A stretch of 64,000 nucleotides of DNA from Casuarius casuarius (Eukaryota; Chordata; Aves; Casuariiformes; Casuariidae): NCBI GenBank assembly GCA_003342895.1, contig PTFA01000305.1, forward strand, positions 827,047 to 891,046, in the 5' to 3' direction. The notes under the pieces are model-generated. The model saw only the letters and a list, made by a program, of their open reading frames with translations, searched no databases and was not told the DNA's origin. A program made the position numbers and the translations under genes. Positions 11,801 to 24,650 of the stretch are shown here, piece by piece; the first letter of the stretch is position 1, and every line of letters starts with the position of its first letter.

Positions 11801-14798
11801 TGAGAGTGATGTAGCTGGTCATATACTGTGCTTTAATATCTCTTGGAGACGGAAGGGGAAACATTAGGGCATTTCAGTATGTTATCAGCCATGTCAATAG
11901 GCAGTGCGAAGAAGAAAAAGCAAGTTTTACTCCTCAGTGCCTTTAAAGCGTGCGTTTGTGTGTGTACAGTATGTTCCTTAATATGACTTAAACTATCACT
12001 AGCTAATTAGCTTGTGCTTTTTTACATGAATTGAACTTAGACCTAATTGTATTTTTCTCAAATTCAACTTATTCTTTTTATGTTGAATGTATACCTTTGC
12101 TGTATTTTTTTTCCTGTGTTCAAAACCAAGCTTCTTGCCTTGTAAGTAGATGAATTGTTTACTTTTCAGGCAAAATAAGAATAGACCCTTTGGAAATAAA
12201 TTGTAGCACGATTTGATCTGGCTGAGAGACTGGTAGGTATACATAACACAAACAATGGGCATTTAAATTTATTACTGTGGTTAACATAGCATTTGCTGAA
12301 ACATATACAAAAATCTCTGCATGAAAGATTTAAAAATGTTTGTAAATTTGTTTTATTCATAACCCATTTAGACAGCATATAACTTTTAAATAATAGCAAA
12401 ATTATTTTGACTTGTTTTGTTTGACTTACTATTGGCTGAGGAATTGGAGACATGATAAAACAACTTGTTATCCTAAGTTATGTGTTAAGATGTATTTTTT
12501 TTCTTTTTCCAGAAAAAATCTTTGAATTAAATATAAGCCAATTGATTTTTCATGGATTTTGTCTGAGCCACAACCTTTAGGTCAATAAAACTTTGGTTTC
12601 TTTTTCAAAATATCAGACCAATTTTCTGAAGGATACAGTGTAGGTTTGGAATTTTGGCCTCAGTTCTATATTTAATATGTGAATGGATTCTTGTATCTGG
12701 AGTATTACAGTGATGCAGGGCTTGCTTACTTTGACTAGTATCAGTAGACGGTCACTAGTTGTGCATGACTGATGCAGCAAGGGAGAGGGAGGGCTGTGGA
12801 GAGAGAGAAATACTGAAACAGTAACTTACCAAATTAAGCTGCCATCTCCCTTGTAATAAAATGATGCTGACCCCCCNCTTGCTTTCCGATGTTTCACCAT
12901 GTGTCTGTCTGCTGTGGAATTCAGCAGGTGTTTCCAGGTACAGTCAGTGGGTCCCGTTTATATAAAGTGGATATTAACATTTTCACAAAGCTAGGCATAA
13001 ATTAACCCCTGAAGTACTACATGTATGCAAAAAGGATATGTGTATTTCATTTCACTTCTTGCCACATAATGAAGGTAATTTTCATGTAAAAAGGATAAAA
13101 AGAGTGTTGCAGTTTGAGGCTCTTTTCTCTAATTTTCCTTACATTTTACTTTTCTCTGTTTATATCTCTTTTTCTACCTACTTTGCTGTTGACTTTAGTA
13201 GCAAGAGTAATGTAAAGAAGGTGGTTTTGAAAACCCATCCTGTATTTCTTAACCATCAGTACAGTGAATCCTCCTTCAGACTGCAAAATAATTCTGAAAT
13301 TTAGGATTTTAGCCAAGGCAACAGGGCAAAACTCCTTCCTTGGAGAGGGGGTAGAGTAAAAAGCCATGAGACTTTTAATGATCGAGCAAAGATGATAGGA
13401 CCTTGGCAAATGAAAAACCCTGGTGTAGTAAATCAAAGACGACTGTCTTGAGTGTAGTAATATTTTTATGCTAATAAATTAGTGTCATAAGTGATTTGTC
13501 AATAAGAGGTAGAATATGCTATGAAAGAATGAGGAAGGCAGACAATATTTTACTTTCATATAGAAATAAAAATAGGGTGAGGTCACAAAGAATCCTCAAC
13601 AAGATTTTTGCTAAGAAAAATGTTGGTGTTCTGACCAACTGTGCAATATTTACATATTTAATTTTTTATGTATCTAAGCTATATTGGTACCTAAGCTAGA
13701 TTTAACAATTGAGAATAGCTTAATGAGCACTGTTCTGGCAAGGAGCTGCACTACTGTAGTGAAGAACACTCTAGCTGAGGGATATGCAGCACTTCTGAAG
13801 CAGCAACTCCAAAACTTGCTTGAGCATAAGCATATACTGGGTTGTATGTGTGGGTAGGGAGAAGCTCATATATCCCATTCCACCCCTTCTTCTCATATAG
13901 ATGCTACTTTCAACAAGAACTGCAGCCCCAGGTAGTATATGCAGTATCTGTCCCTTGTGGTTCCTTTGCACATGTACCAAACTGCATGTATGTATATCAC
14001 TTGCACAAACTCATGCTAATGTACTGCACACAATAACTCTAGGCCCACACCCATGCACAAACCAAATGTGTATGTCCTACATCCACAATAATCCCATGCC
14101 TGCACGCATGCATACAGTGAGCCCAGATGAGAAAGGACTGTTGTTTAGTGGGGTGTGAGGCACCTGTCCTGAGGAGCAAGGCCATAGCGTGGCTGTGACT
14201 AGTCCTTCTCAAGTTGTCTCAGTCAGAAGTTCTTGAATTTTGGAGCCAGAGCAGGAAGGAATTTGAACTTGGGCCTTTGTTGTTAGACAAAAGGGTTCAG
14301 CAGAGTCCCTGTCTCACTCCGCTGACCTGCTGGTTGCTCCTGGCACCAAGGGGCTCCCCATCCCCCAGCCCCACCTGTGCATGCAGGCAGTAACTCTCAT
14401 GATGGTCTCCACACCAGACCTCAAACAAGCTATCCTTCAGGCTGCTAAGCGGTAGCCTATACTTCTGCACATGAACCTCTCTGGCTCCAGTCTCAGCTAA
14501 TCCCTTCTTTGCTTGCCTTAGATTTACTTTTTTGTCTGTAGCAAGTTCATTTCCATACTTCAGTCACCTGAACCTGGAAAACACTATGCAGGCACTGTCC
14601 AGGAATGGATAAAGTATCTACTCTTTCTCCCAAACCTGATGCAGTCCAAGAAGCCAGACACTCATCTTCTTTCAAACTTTTCTATTCCTGATCCATTTTT
14701 GTCCCACAAAGAATGAGCTGCTTTCCTTGAGACAAGTGTGTTCTTAAGGAGTCAAAGCTACTGTGTCCCTGAGCATGCAAGACCTTGGCTTCTCCTAG
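8871..14798. other. non-coding stretch
   Basis: No gene is supported. It contains one unresolved base (12,877) beside a short C run. Around 13,970-14,120 there is a loosely CA-rich, 'catgcaca'-like patch. From about 14,230 to 14,500 the sequence is somewhat GC-richer, with no recognised element. Open frames are all short and featureless. Confidence 0.6.
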
Positions 14799-14821
14799 TC
14801 CTTGTACAAATTGTACAAGGA
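14799..14821. repeat. 23-bp near-perfect palindrome
   Basis: Two 11-base arms (14,799-14,809 and 14,811-14,821) are exact reverse complements around a single central A. The left arm reads 'tccttgtacaa'. It could form a cruciform or serve as a symmetric protein-binding site. No flanking repeat copies were noticed. Confidence 0.95.
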
Positions 14822-17800
14822 TGGAGAGCTGCTCTCTTGTGTGCTAGTAGACTAGTAGAATAAAGGCTTAGCATGATGAAGATATGAGTCCAAGGTAAAG
14901 CAAACTTTCCACTGGGGAAATCCAAGGGGCCAGGATTTACCCTTTTTCTTTAATCTACATTTTTCATGCTGGATCCTGTTGCGTGCAACATTCATCCACT
15001 GCCGCTTTGTGCATACGGAATTACAGGTGGAAGTCCAATCTGACAATTTGGCACCATTCTCTGAAGTGATACAATGAAAGAGACACAGGAAGGTCAAAGG
15101 CTTATCAAAAGCCTAAACTTTTCCTACTAGCGCAAGGTTGATCTGTTTGTTTTGATTCAGTCTTGCTTTTTGCAGATTCTGAAGGTGCAAGTTAGTAACA
15201 AATTTAGAAGTGGTAGGTGGATGTAATACTTCTGCAGTTGCTGGATCAGCAGTAGTAGAAATAGTAGCCTTCTATTAATCTCTATAACAGTTATAATACT
15301 GAGAAAAGAGTTTCCAGCTCTCAATGTCCAATCACTTTGGAAGGATAGAAAGATAATTTATTTGCCATGTTCTTCCTGGAAACTTTTTCTGTGGCTGCAA
15401 GTATTTTGATGCAACAAGATAATGTCTTCCATTGGCACATCACTTGTTTTACTGTCCACTTGAATATTCTTGCAGATATGTATAAGGTATGTGAATATTA
15501 ATCTTTCTCATTCCAAGAGCCTTTTAAGCTTTTCTCCCTCACTCTCAGGTCCTCAATACCTCCTCTCAAAATCACAAGGGTCAAAGAGAAACTCATTTAA
15601 CCCTCAATCTGTTGTAAGACAAGTCACAACTGTGATGCAGAAATAAGGCTTAGAAGAGATTTTTAGATGGAGCTCATCCTCTTTACCTAAAGACTGCGAG
15701 AATATGTCTACTACTGGCTGTGCTGTTCATGAGAACCTAGGGGGGAACTATCTCTGTTAGCTGTGTCTGTTAGTTAACACAAACTATGTATATGCCAGCA
15801 TTGAGCTGGTAGATGTCTGGCCTGTCTGCAGCATGACTGAGACAAAAACATACTGCCTATGCCATTCACACAGCTATATTGAGTGCCTCATTTTTCACAG
15901 CATCCTCTGTATTGCTAATTTGGGATAAGACCTTCTTCTCTGGTAGTAAGTCAGGTTCTCTGCAGTTTGGACCTGTTTTTAAGGGTTTAGCTAGAGCACT
16001 TGAGCAAATGACTCACAAGCAGCTCTCAAAGGCCAAGGACCTCCTTTCACACTGGACTTTCTTACTGGACATTTTGAGAACCACGTCTGCATTGTGCCCT
16101 GCGATTGTAATTCCTCTTGAAGGTTTCTGATTTCAGCTCATGATTGCTGGGTAGATGTGTATACCCATCTCTGGCTCCTGACCCTTGGTTTGACTTTCTG
16201 GTTCCTGATTTTTGGCCATGAACATTTGGCTCCTTTCCCAGTTCTGGACACTGGCCCTAACCTTTGGGCTGAATAGCCTGTACTCTAGTCTGTAATCCTA
16301 GAAGGCCACCAGGTCATCCGTAATAGACTGTACTCTAATTTGTTAGATAAAAAATGAAATCTAAAACAGCAGATACATTATTTTAGGCCAGTATTTTTTA
16401 TGAAAACTGTCAGCTATTAGTTTGTAACCTGGATTTCTATAAGCTTTTCGCTAGATTGCTATCTGCGACTTTTCCTTTCTTTTGGTTACTGTGTTGTGCC
16501 TGATGGCTTGTTTGTCTTTTGGGAGAATATAATCATATTTCAGCCAGTGGAGCACGTGAACAGAACTGTGAGCATGTATGCAAATTTCATATTGCTGGCT
16601 ACAGGTCTGATAATGTGTGCAAGTAAAGATGTTATTGTCAGATTGTTATGAACTTCTATTTCAGTTTGTATCTGAGATGCCATAAGCATTATTTATATAC
16701 TTCTGGAAGTTCATAATGTCATTTCGTCACACATGACATAAGAGTGTAAACATACACTCAAATGCAGGAAGTAATGTTAGTTATAGTTTGTGGCTGAAAG
16801 TCAGTGGATAAGAAAATAAGATATAAAGTTGGCAAAGTATGAAGGAAAATGTCAAGATGAAAGAGGAAGAAATGAAGTCTATACTGTGTCAACGTTTAGG
16901 TGGGTGAAGGGCCAAGTTGCTTTGACAAGCAAATTAATGGATCACAAATGCAAAGCTGAGTCCTAAAATGAACTTACAGTTACTACTTAATCAGCTAGAA
17001 AATGGTATGGAATAGGCACTATTGTGGATCCCAGTGAAAATAAGATTGCTTTTATAAATAGTGTATGTGATATATATTGTTTATACACAAAGAATGTGTA
17101 ATACAGATATTTATATTCACACACTTAACAAAAATACAAGATCTGTGTGGATTTTATTTAATTTTGTTCATCAGCAATTCAAGGATGAAAACTCAATGTT
17201 GATGCAGTGGTTTTGCTTTGTTACTTTTTTGATGGAGCTAGATATCTAAGTTCAAAGTAAGATATCTGATGATCCATCTTGTCCTATTTCTAATTTAAAA
17301 TATGTGACAACTGTCAATCTAGGAGAATATTTGTTGTTTGTTTCTTATAGCCTAAAAGCAAATTACAGTCTACTCCTCATGACTGCTTTATAGAAATGTG
17401 GTACTTCCTTAATTTTAGGGCTTAATTCAAGACTTACTTGTATGGAGGCTTTTAGATCTAGTTTTTTATCAAATTATACAAACATGCTTGCTAAACACAT
17501 CGCCTTGTGTTCTTTGAGAAGAGGAACTGTCCTTTATTGGAGTAATTCCCATGAACATGTTCATTTTTTGTTTTTCTCCTGAAGAAAGCTAGCTTGAGTA
17601 AGAGTTACTGGGATGTCTGTGGGATTCAGCTGAGAGTGACTCAGTGAAACGCTCCTTTGTTTAATATAATTGAAAAGGATGCCTGAAAAAGAAAGTTCAG
17701 TGCATTGCTTTGGTATGTTTCTTCAAAATCCATTACGTACATAAACATAATTTCATATAATTTTCTTAAACTTATTAGTTAAGAGATTTGGTGAGATAAA

Positions 17801-19254
17801 ATAAGCAACTTCAATTGTTGCTTAGTTAAGATTTGTTAGCATCAAAGCTAGGGCAGAACACTAGGGTCTAGCTTTTATTTAAACTAAGGATGGATTTTTA
17901 CTTGGTGTAAAGCCTTACTCTTTAATGGAACTGCCTATGAATCAGTGTGATATTCACCACATGTAACAGCATCAGGTTTTTTTCAAATGAATCAAAAATG
18001 GAAAGTGTATGTACCAAGAAGTCAGATCCTTTAGTGCTGCAGAGGTCCTTTCTTCATTAGAGGCAGGCAGTTGCCCTTTTTCATATTGGGTAGCATTTAG
18101 TTAAAGTCCCACTACCTACTTAGAAAGTAAGATATTAATGAGAAAAGTTACTGGAGTTGTTGTCTTTGAATTTGATAGCGTTCTGTGCAACCAATTTAAA
18201 TTTTCAAAAAATAAAACCTCCATTAGTCAAAGAAGATGGTTATAGGCAGGAAGATCTAATTCTTGCCTAGTTTCCCTTGATAGCCAGTTGCCTTTCTTAA
18301 ATCTTTGCCATTTACTTCTAAGTTAATTCCCTTGCTTCTCTTTAAATAATTTCTCTGATTCTTTTATATTCATACACTGCAGTTAGTTATATCTAGGCAT
18401 TTCTCATACCACCCCCATCCACTTAGCTGGTGAGTAGCCAAGTAATACATATTTAGCACTTTTAATTTTACCTCATAAATCAATCATTTCAGCTCCAAAA
18501 TAAGATTTTTTTCTTAAAGCATCATTCAACACAAAGACTCCATTATGCATGTCTGAATAATACATTGTGTGGTTTAAATTTATAAACAATATTATATAAT
18601 TAACTTCATAAAATTGCTCACTTTGAAAATTGTACAACTATGATTTCTATAATAGTAGCTACAAGATGACAGCATTAATCTAGGCACTGCCACTCTGAAT
18701 TGCCGCCAGTAAAGCAGAGGCCTCTTAAATGTGCAATTATGATAGAGACAAAGTGTATTCCTCGTGCAGATTTATTCCTTTAAGTACTTTTTCAGAGGTT
18801 TTCACCTTGTTTTGCATTGACATGCACTAATGGTATAGAGCAAGATTACTTCAGTGAATGGCTTTATTAATGTAAAGAGATACCACTGAGCAGTTTTTAA
18901 AATTCTTTTTCACTGTCTTGTATTCTCTATAAAGTTGTTTTAGGAAAAAAAAGGGCGGAGGGGGGACACTTCCCTACTGATTTTGCTCTTTTGCTATTGG
19001 CAAACACTGTTCTTTTTCTCTTGGGATGGAGATAGAGATGGAATGAATAGCAGGATCTATAAGAAAATAGAATACAAATCACAACCAAGAGGAAAAGTGT
19101 GCGTATGTTGTTAATTTTTTTGTTAGAAGCCTAAGTTGAGATTCAGATTCTATCAGCTAGACACAATGCCAGTGTTTCTAGTGAGGATATTCTTGTTATA
19201 TTACAGTGTGTTTATATAAAATACAGAATGTATTGAAAAAAGTGTTACCCAAAT
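14822..19254. other. non-coding stretch
   Basis: No gene is supported. Apart from a degenerate repeat near 16,170 that is listed separately, the sequence is AT-rich and shows no domain-bearing open frame, tRNA-like fold or recognised transposon. Confidence 0.6.
16172..16240. repeat. degenerate ~28-bp repeat cluster
   Basis: Three variants of a 'tggctcctgaccc'-like motif start at 16,172, 16,199 and 16,227, spaced 27-28 bases, separated by 'ttggtttgac'/'ttggccatga'-like spacers. This may be a decayed minisatellite or a fragment of an internally repetitive retroelement. The family was not identified. Confidence 0.5.
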
Positions 19255-19370
19255 TTCAAATCTGGGCAACTGAGGTGCAAGAGACTGAACAACTTGTCTA
19301 GTATTACAGAAGTCGGTAGGAGAATCAGGAATTTAAGCTCTTGCCTCCCAGTTGATGGGCTGAACTACAA
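19255..19370 (-). mobile_element. MIR-type SINE remnant
   Basis: The plus strand shows the reverse-complement MIR core: 'gggcaactgaggtgcaagag', then 'ctgaacaacttgtctag', 'attacagaagtcggtagg' and 'atcaggaatttaagctct'. These correspond to the 'aaactgaggcacagagagg', 'gacttgcccaaggtcac' and 'agctagtaagtggcag' blocks. It is diverged but collinear over more than 100 bases. Edges are approximate. Confidence 0.75.
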
Positions 19371-19689
19371 AATTGCATTTATTCTATAATCTGTTTTTAT
19401 GCTCTTATCTATTTAATCTTCCTCTCATACAAATTTTTGTAAGTATGTCTCCACAGAGAACTTCAGCATAAGAAATGTTTCTGCAGATGAACCCTGAGGT
19501 TTTATAGTAACACTGTATAATGATTATGTGGGAGGTACTCAGAGTTAAAATGGAGCAAATTACCATTAGAAGTGAATCATTTCAGTATAGGGAAGTAAGG
19601 TTAGCTATCTGCTTATTACGGCCTTTTCATCGTTCACTGTCAACAGCAGTAGCTCTTGCAGCGTTACATAATGTTACATATGTTTAGCC

Positions 19690-19985
19690 AGATTGCCTGC
19701 TTCTGTTGGGGGAGGGGGGGGGGCAACAAGCACGGCCCTCGCTTCTGTTTTAAGTAGGAGGAAAATCCTGAAGAGTCCCGCTTGGGATTTTCCTACATTG
19801 CTTTACGGGCATGGGAAACTTTGGCTGACATACAGGGCCCAAACTCTGTGGGTACATGCACATAGATACGCACTGGCTGACAATGACTTGTGGGTGCGGA
19901 GATGCTCAAAACAAAGGTATGTTTGGTACACAAAAATAAACCAGGGGAAGTTATCCCAGGGCTTTCAGCCACAGCATGTGTGCTA
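19690..19985 (+). other. GC-richer block with 97-codon open frame, unidentified
   Basis: A patch clearly richer in G and C than its flanks begins with a G5-A-G10 run (19,708-19,723), a G-quadruplex-type motif. It stays open in one plus-strand frame for 97 codons. A good splice donor (AAAG|GTATGT) lies at 19,917, and a weak acceptor (tag) precedes position 19,758. The translation has no recognised domain, so coding is unlikely. An old repeat relic or a non-coding RNA exon are both possible. Confidence 0.3.
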
Positions 19986-22900
19986 AAATTAAAGCACAGG
20001 GATGAAATTGATGGATTTGGTACAATACCTCCCCCCCCAACTTAAAGTAAAATATACCCACTAAATGTTTTAGTACAGCATACCAGTTATTATACTGGTT
20101 ATTTGTTTAAACTGAAGATTATAGCACCACTTAATTGCACTGTATATAAACGCAAAACCTGCTGCAGTTCCAAATTTATAAAATAACACTGTATAGAATA
20201 TAGGCCTATTAATTTTACAGTCTAATTTCTGATTAGATTTAACAGCACCTCTGATGAACTGCATAGATTCAACCCATTAAAAATGATGACAATTCAGTTC
20301 TGTCATTTTAAGTGGAATTAAACCCAGTATTGCCAAGTATGATAATATCCTAGGAAAAAATGAACCAACATAAAAAAAAAAAAATTCCCAGCATGGTGTT
20401 ATTTCTGTATAGGAAAGTTTCACTTGCCAGTAGTGGGACTAGCTGTTATGCGTTACTGCATTCAAAAACCTGTGCGTCTGACATCTGAAATCAACAAAAA
20501 TTCTCCATTCAAGCAGAGCAGGTTAGACAGTATTTTCTAGCACAGCTGTGTAACATTTCTATTGGCAATTAAAAGGGCTAATAGAGCTGGTTAAGGAAGA
20601 GCTTCTAGAAAACTGCTCTCCATCAGAAAATAGTTTAGTTAAAAGCTAGACTCTCTACAATGTCTATGTTTTGTTTCAGAGGAAACTAAAAACTGTGTTT
20701 TATTTTAGAGCAAAAAATTGTCAACATTGAAACAGCCTATTCCTGGCTTTTTTTTAAAGAAGCAAACCTAAATAAACACCCCCAAAGCCAAAAATGGAAA
20801 TGTTGTATTATGAAAATAGCAGTTGAAATGATTCAAACTTCCTTTCTCTTCACTGTGAATTTTAAATTTGTTAAAGGGGTTAATTCTGATTTAAAACAAA
20901 GCCAAATTTTGAAAACAGAAATGAAGTGGCATTCCCACTTGTGACATGACTTTACATTTGCATTTGCAGATACAAGGTATATTCTTTAGCTCTTACTTGC
21001 CATAATAATCCTGTTGACTTCACTTGAAAAGAATGGCATGTTTCCCAATAACTTTATTAGTGACAGGATTGGGCCTTGATGCAATACCTCATGTCATAGC
21101 AGCAAAACTTGTTGCCAATAGACTGTCTCAAGGGAGGAGATTTCCAGTAACTGCTCCCTGAGAACTGTTCTAAAAATGCATCTTTCTCTGTTCAGCCATC
21201 GGGATAATGATATACTCCATCCCTAAAGAGAGGGGTGCTGACTGAACTGCATTGATGGCACCAGAGGTCCCTGCTGGCTTGTTCACTAAACAGAACTGGC
21301 AACTGACTCTGAAGATAAAAGTTCTTGACGTTTTTCCAAGCTAGGGGAATGGAGCTGAGTGACACTTAGAAATAAATAGAGGAGGGAATAGTATGATCTT
21401 GAATGACAGAGAAGTTTTCATGAAAGACTTGCAAGGGGGAGATGTCGGATGTACTGTACCAGGCTTGAGTCTAGGGGATATGTTGACAGTTGGATAATGT
21501 GCCTGCTTGCTACCACTGGTACGAAACATAGAGAAGAACAAAGGGGAAAATTACAAACAAATTCTCTATTCCTTCCCACTTAAATGGTTAAAAACAAAAT
21601 ATAAATTTATTTTTCCCTAAAATTGACTCTCTACAAATTGCCAATCTCTTGGCACTAGAGAAGGATTCTCTCTCCTGATAGGAAAATGTATTTCATGCAA
21701 AACATTTGTCATTTGTCTGTTGTTGTAATTCATGATCTTATCCTTCATTCCTTCAATTGTTTAAGCAAACACTAATCATACTTTTAACCTGAGACTTCAA
21801 AGGTAAAAATATTGTGAAGGGGTCCACATTCTTCTCCTTGTCTCTGATCTCAGCCAAAGTCTTTGAACATCAAAGATGCTCAAAGTTTGGGGCAAGTTTT
21901 TAAGGATTGGGTTAATAGAAAGAAATTCATTGAATTTCTATGTTCATACTCAACATGGACCAGAACAGATCTTAATAATCAAAACCATTTTAATTTAATC
22001 ACAACAATTAAAGCAAGTTGCTGCTTAATCTTTTGCTCAGTACAATGAAACTCACTCATTCCATTGTATTGCTGTGAAAAATCCTTGACTTCTGTCATTC
22101 AGAAATGGCTTTACAGATTTTTCTAACCTAGGAACTAACAAGCAATTAGAAATTTAAAATATATTCCCAAAACAAAGAATGTTGCCATTTTAATTACAGT
22201 ATCACACTGTAATATGAAGTTAACACTTAAAAAATGAATCTTGTACCCTCAGTCTATTACCCCTAAGCAATTCTCATTCTCACATTAATTTTTGTAGGCT
22301 GTCATCTAAATTAAATACTTTTCAGTTCTGTCAGTTTATCTCTATATATACTCTCATTACAGCAGTCACTAGAGCCAAAGTATTTTAATCTTCAGCATAA
22401 TCCCTGTAGGACCATATTCTTAGCTGCAACTTTAGGGGTTCTACAATTGGTCTTTTTCTTTTAAAAAGTGGCACTCATTTGTACAGCAAATCTTCCCCAT
22501 CTAAGGACTTTTTATAAACAAGTAAGTTTTGCAGTCTGTTCTGAATGAAATACAGGAGATCATCTTGATTATCAGTGGCTAGATAGTCATAAATCCTCTC
22601 TTTCTCCATTACTCACCTCATACTTCCTGCATTCTCTGGAACTATGTTCTCATAAAATTATTTTGGTAGGTTTAATTTTCTGATCATTTGAAAAAAAAAG
22701 TTCAGGGGGACAAAATTTATACAATTTTTATTTTTTTCTAGCTGATAAGAAAATATTGGATGTAAAACTAAATAATTAAAAATATTGTTGTTAAAGCTAG
22801 ACCCCTCCTCAGATCAGTGCAACTGTAACTGAGTGTGCAAACCTGAATGACTACAAAAAACAGCAATCAGCTCTTTAGCAGAAATGCATGCCATCACAAG

Positions 22901-23779
22901 GCCAATGAAGTGGGCTAGCAAGTCTGCCATGTAAACCCTTTACTTAGGTTAGGATAGGACTTGGTTATGATACTTTTTTTTTTTTTTTAACGGAGAATTT
23001 TCATTGAGTTGAATAGCACCATCTAAGAAGTAGGGTACTTCATAGAATAAGGCAGCCTGGAAAATTTGGGCTGCTAGCACTACTGTTCATTTGCTGAGGT
23101 GGGGTTTGGGGTTTTTTTTCTTGTTGTTTTATTGGTTAATAATAAAGAGTGCTTAGTTCAGATTCCTACAAGGGACTACAAGAACCAAAATAAAATTTAA
23201 CAGCTTAATCCTTGGCAGCTGACTAGACCAAACACCTTCACAAGCCAGAACTTGTCAGATAACAGTGCAAATCAGATGCAGCTTGTGGTATATTCAGACC
23301 ATCACCAGACACAGCTAAACTGCATCTGTCAGTCCTGGTCCTCTGATCACCCTGACATGAGGCCCTAGGGACACACAGGAGGGTTTCCTTCCACAGAAAA
23401 TCAGAGTTTGCGAAGACATGGTATTTATACCTAGGCTTCATTTCAATATGCAGGACATAGCCAGAGTGCACAAACACCTAGATTCAGGTGCTGAAAAGCC
23501 CTTCTGAATCTGCCAGCTTAGATACACCTACTCTTTCTGAAAAACATACAGAAAGTAGAGACTTGCAATTTAGGGAGGAAAAAAAAAGGGATATTAAAAA
23601 AAACCTGACTAAATATATAATTTATTGTATTCTTATGTCAGAGGATATGAGCAAAAAGCTATCACCCAGTATTCATATCACAGCTTTAAGAACATGAGTA
23701 GAGGCTATATGGGTTTAGAGCTGGCAGTGATAAAGCTCCCATTAACTTAGCTTGGTCGAATCAGCTCCCTGATGAATAT
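19986..23779. other. non-coding stretch
   Basis: No gene is supported. There is a short poly-C at about 20,031-20,038, a poly-A at about 20,372 and a poly-T near 22,977-22,988. The remainder is AT-rich and featureless by eye. Confidence 0.6.
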
Positions 23780-24650
23780 ATCTTAATAAAAGTCAAAGTT
23801 ACGGAAAAACTTGGTAGGTCAACAGCAATAATAGCTCAAATAGATTTTGTAGTTTATCAGTAGCCACCATGAGAGAATACCAGGTATGAAGTATGCATTA
23901 CTCTGCACAATACATGGCCCTGGAAGCAGAACTTGCTGTAAGATGAAATTTGATAATCGGTCTCATCGGTGGATCAACAAGCTAGGCATTAAAATAATCT
24001 AGTCTAGGGAAGGTAAAAGCATAAATAAGCAATAAGCACATGCATTTCAACTAATAATAGGAAGCCTTAATCTTTTGCAATACTGAAAGGGGAGCTTACA
24101 ATTAAAAAACACATAAGGTTTTTAAACAATGAGCCTGGGCTGCATTTTAAAGATAGGTCAGAAGTTCAGGTGGGTTTCAGTTGACGGCAAGAGCCAGCCA
24201 TGAACAGCTCTAGTTTGTTCAACTGAATAAAACTGATGCTCATAGCAGCTTTTATAGTCACTAGCTTGTCAACATGGTAATAGGATAGTTGGAAACTGCT
24301 GGTTTGGTTGACAAATAGATCTCTATCTTGTCGGCATAGAAATGAAAACCAGTATCATGCCAATGAATAATCCTGTGTACAGGCAGCTTTGGAATGCTGA
24401 ATAAGAGCAGGGCCAAAATGGAACCCTACAGAGCACAAGAAATAAATGCACTAGGAGAAGGACACAAATTACCCTTGAAAACATAATGCAGGTAACTGTT
24501 GGATAAATATGATTTAAGCCAATTTAGAACTGTGCCAAACAGGAAGATAAAGTCCCTCAGGCATTAAAGAAGAACATTGAGATCTAGCAAAATGAGAATA
24601 GCTGGAGAATGAGAACCTGCCTTTAGAAGAAGGTTACGTCTCATTGCTGT
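23780..24650 (-). mobile_element. L2-like LINE ORF2 relic (RT to C-terminus)
   Basis: Minus-strand translation gives several blocks of a Jockey-group LINE in the right order. 'ILILLDL' lies near 24,590 and 'GSILALLLF' at about 24,405-24,432. 'IIHWHDTGFHFYADK' lies at about 24,327-24,372, where YADK replaces the catalytic YADD. 'FIQLNKLELF' lies near 24,210. 'RLDYFNA', for SRLDYCNAL, is at about 23,986-24,005, and 'WWLLINYKIY', for HWLPVNYRI, is at about 23,840-23,869. Stops and frameshifts are present and the middle is shortened, so it is an inactive fossil. The 5' part and a clear 3' tail were not recognised. Confidence 0.88.

Noticed and set aside
21005..21085. 'gttgacttcacttgaaaaga ... gacaggattgggcc' pattern resembling a dispersed sauropsid retroposon tail
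   Set aside because: The match is short and diverged and could not be extended on either side, so it was not called as a feature.
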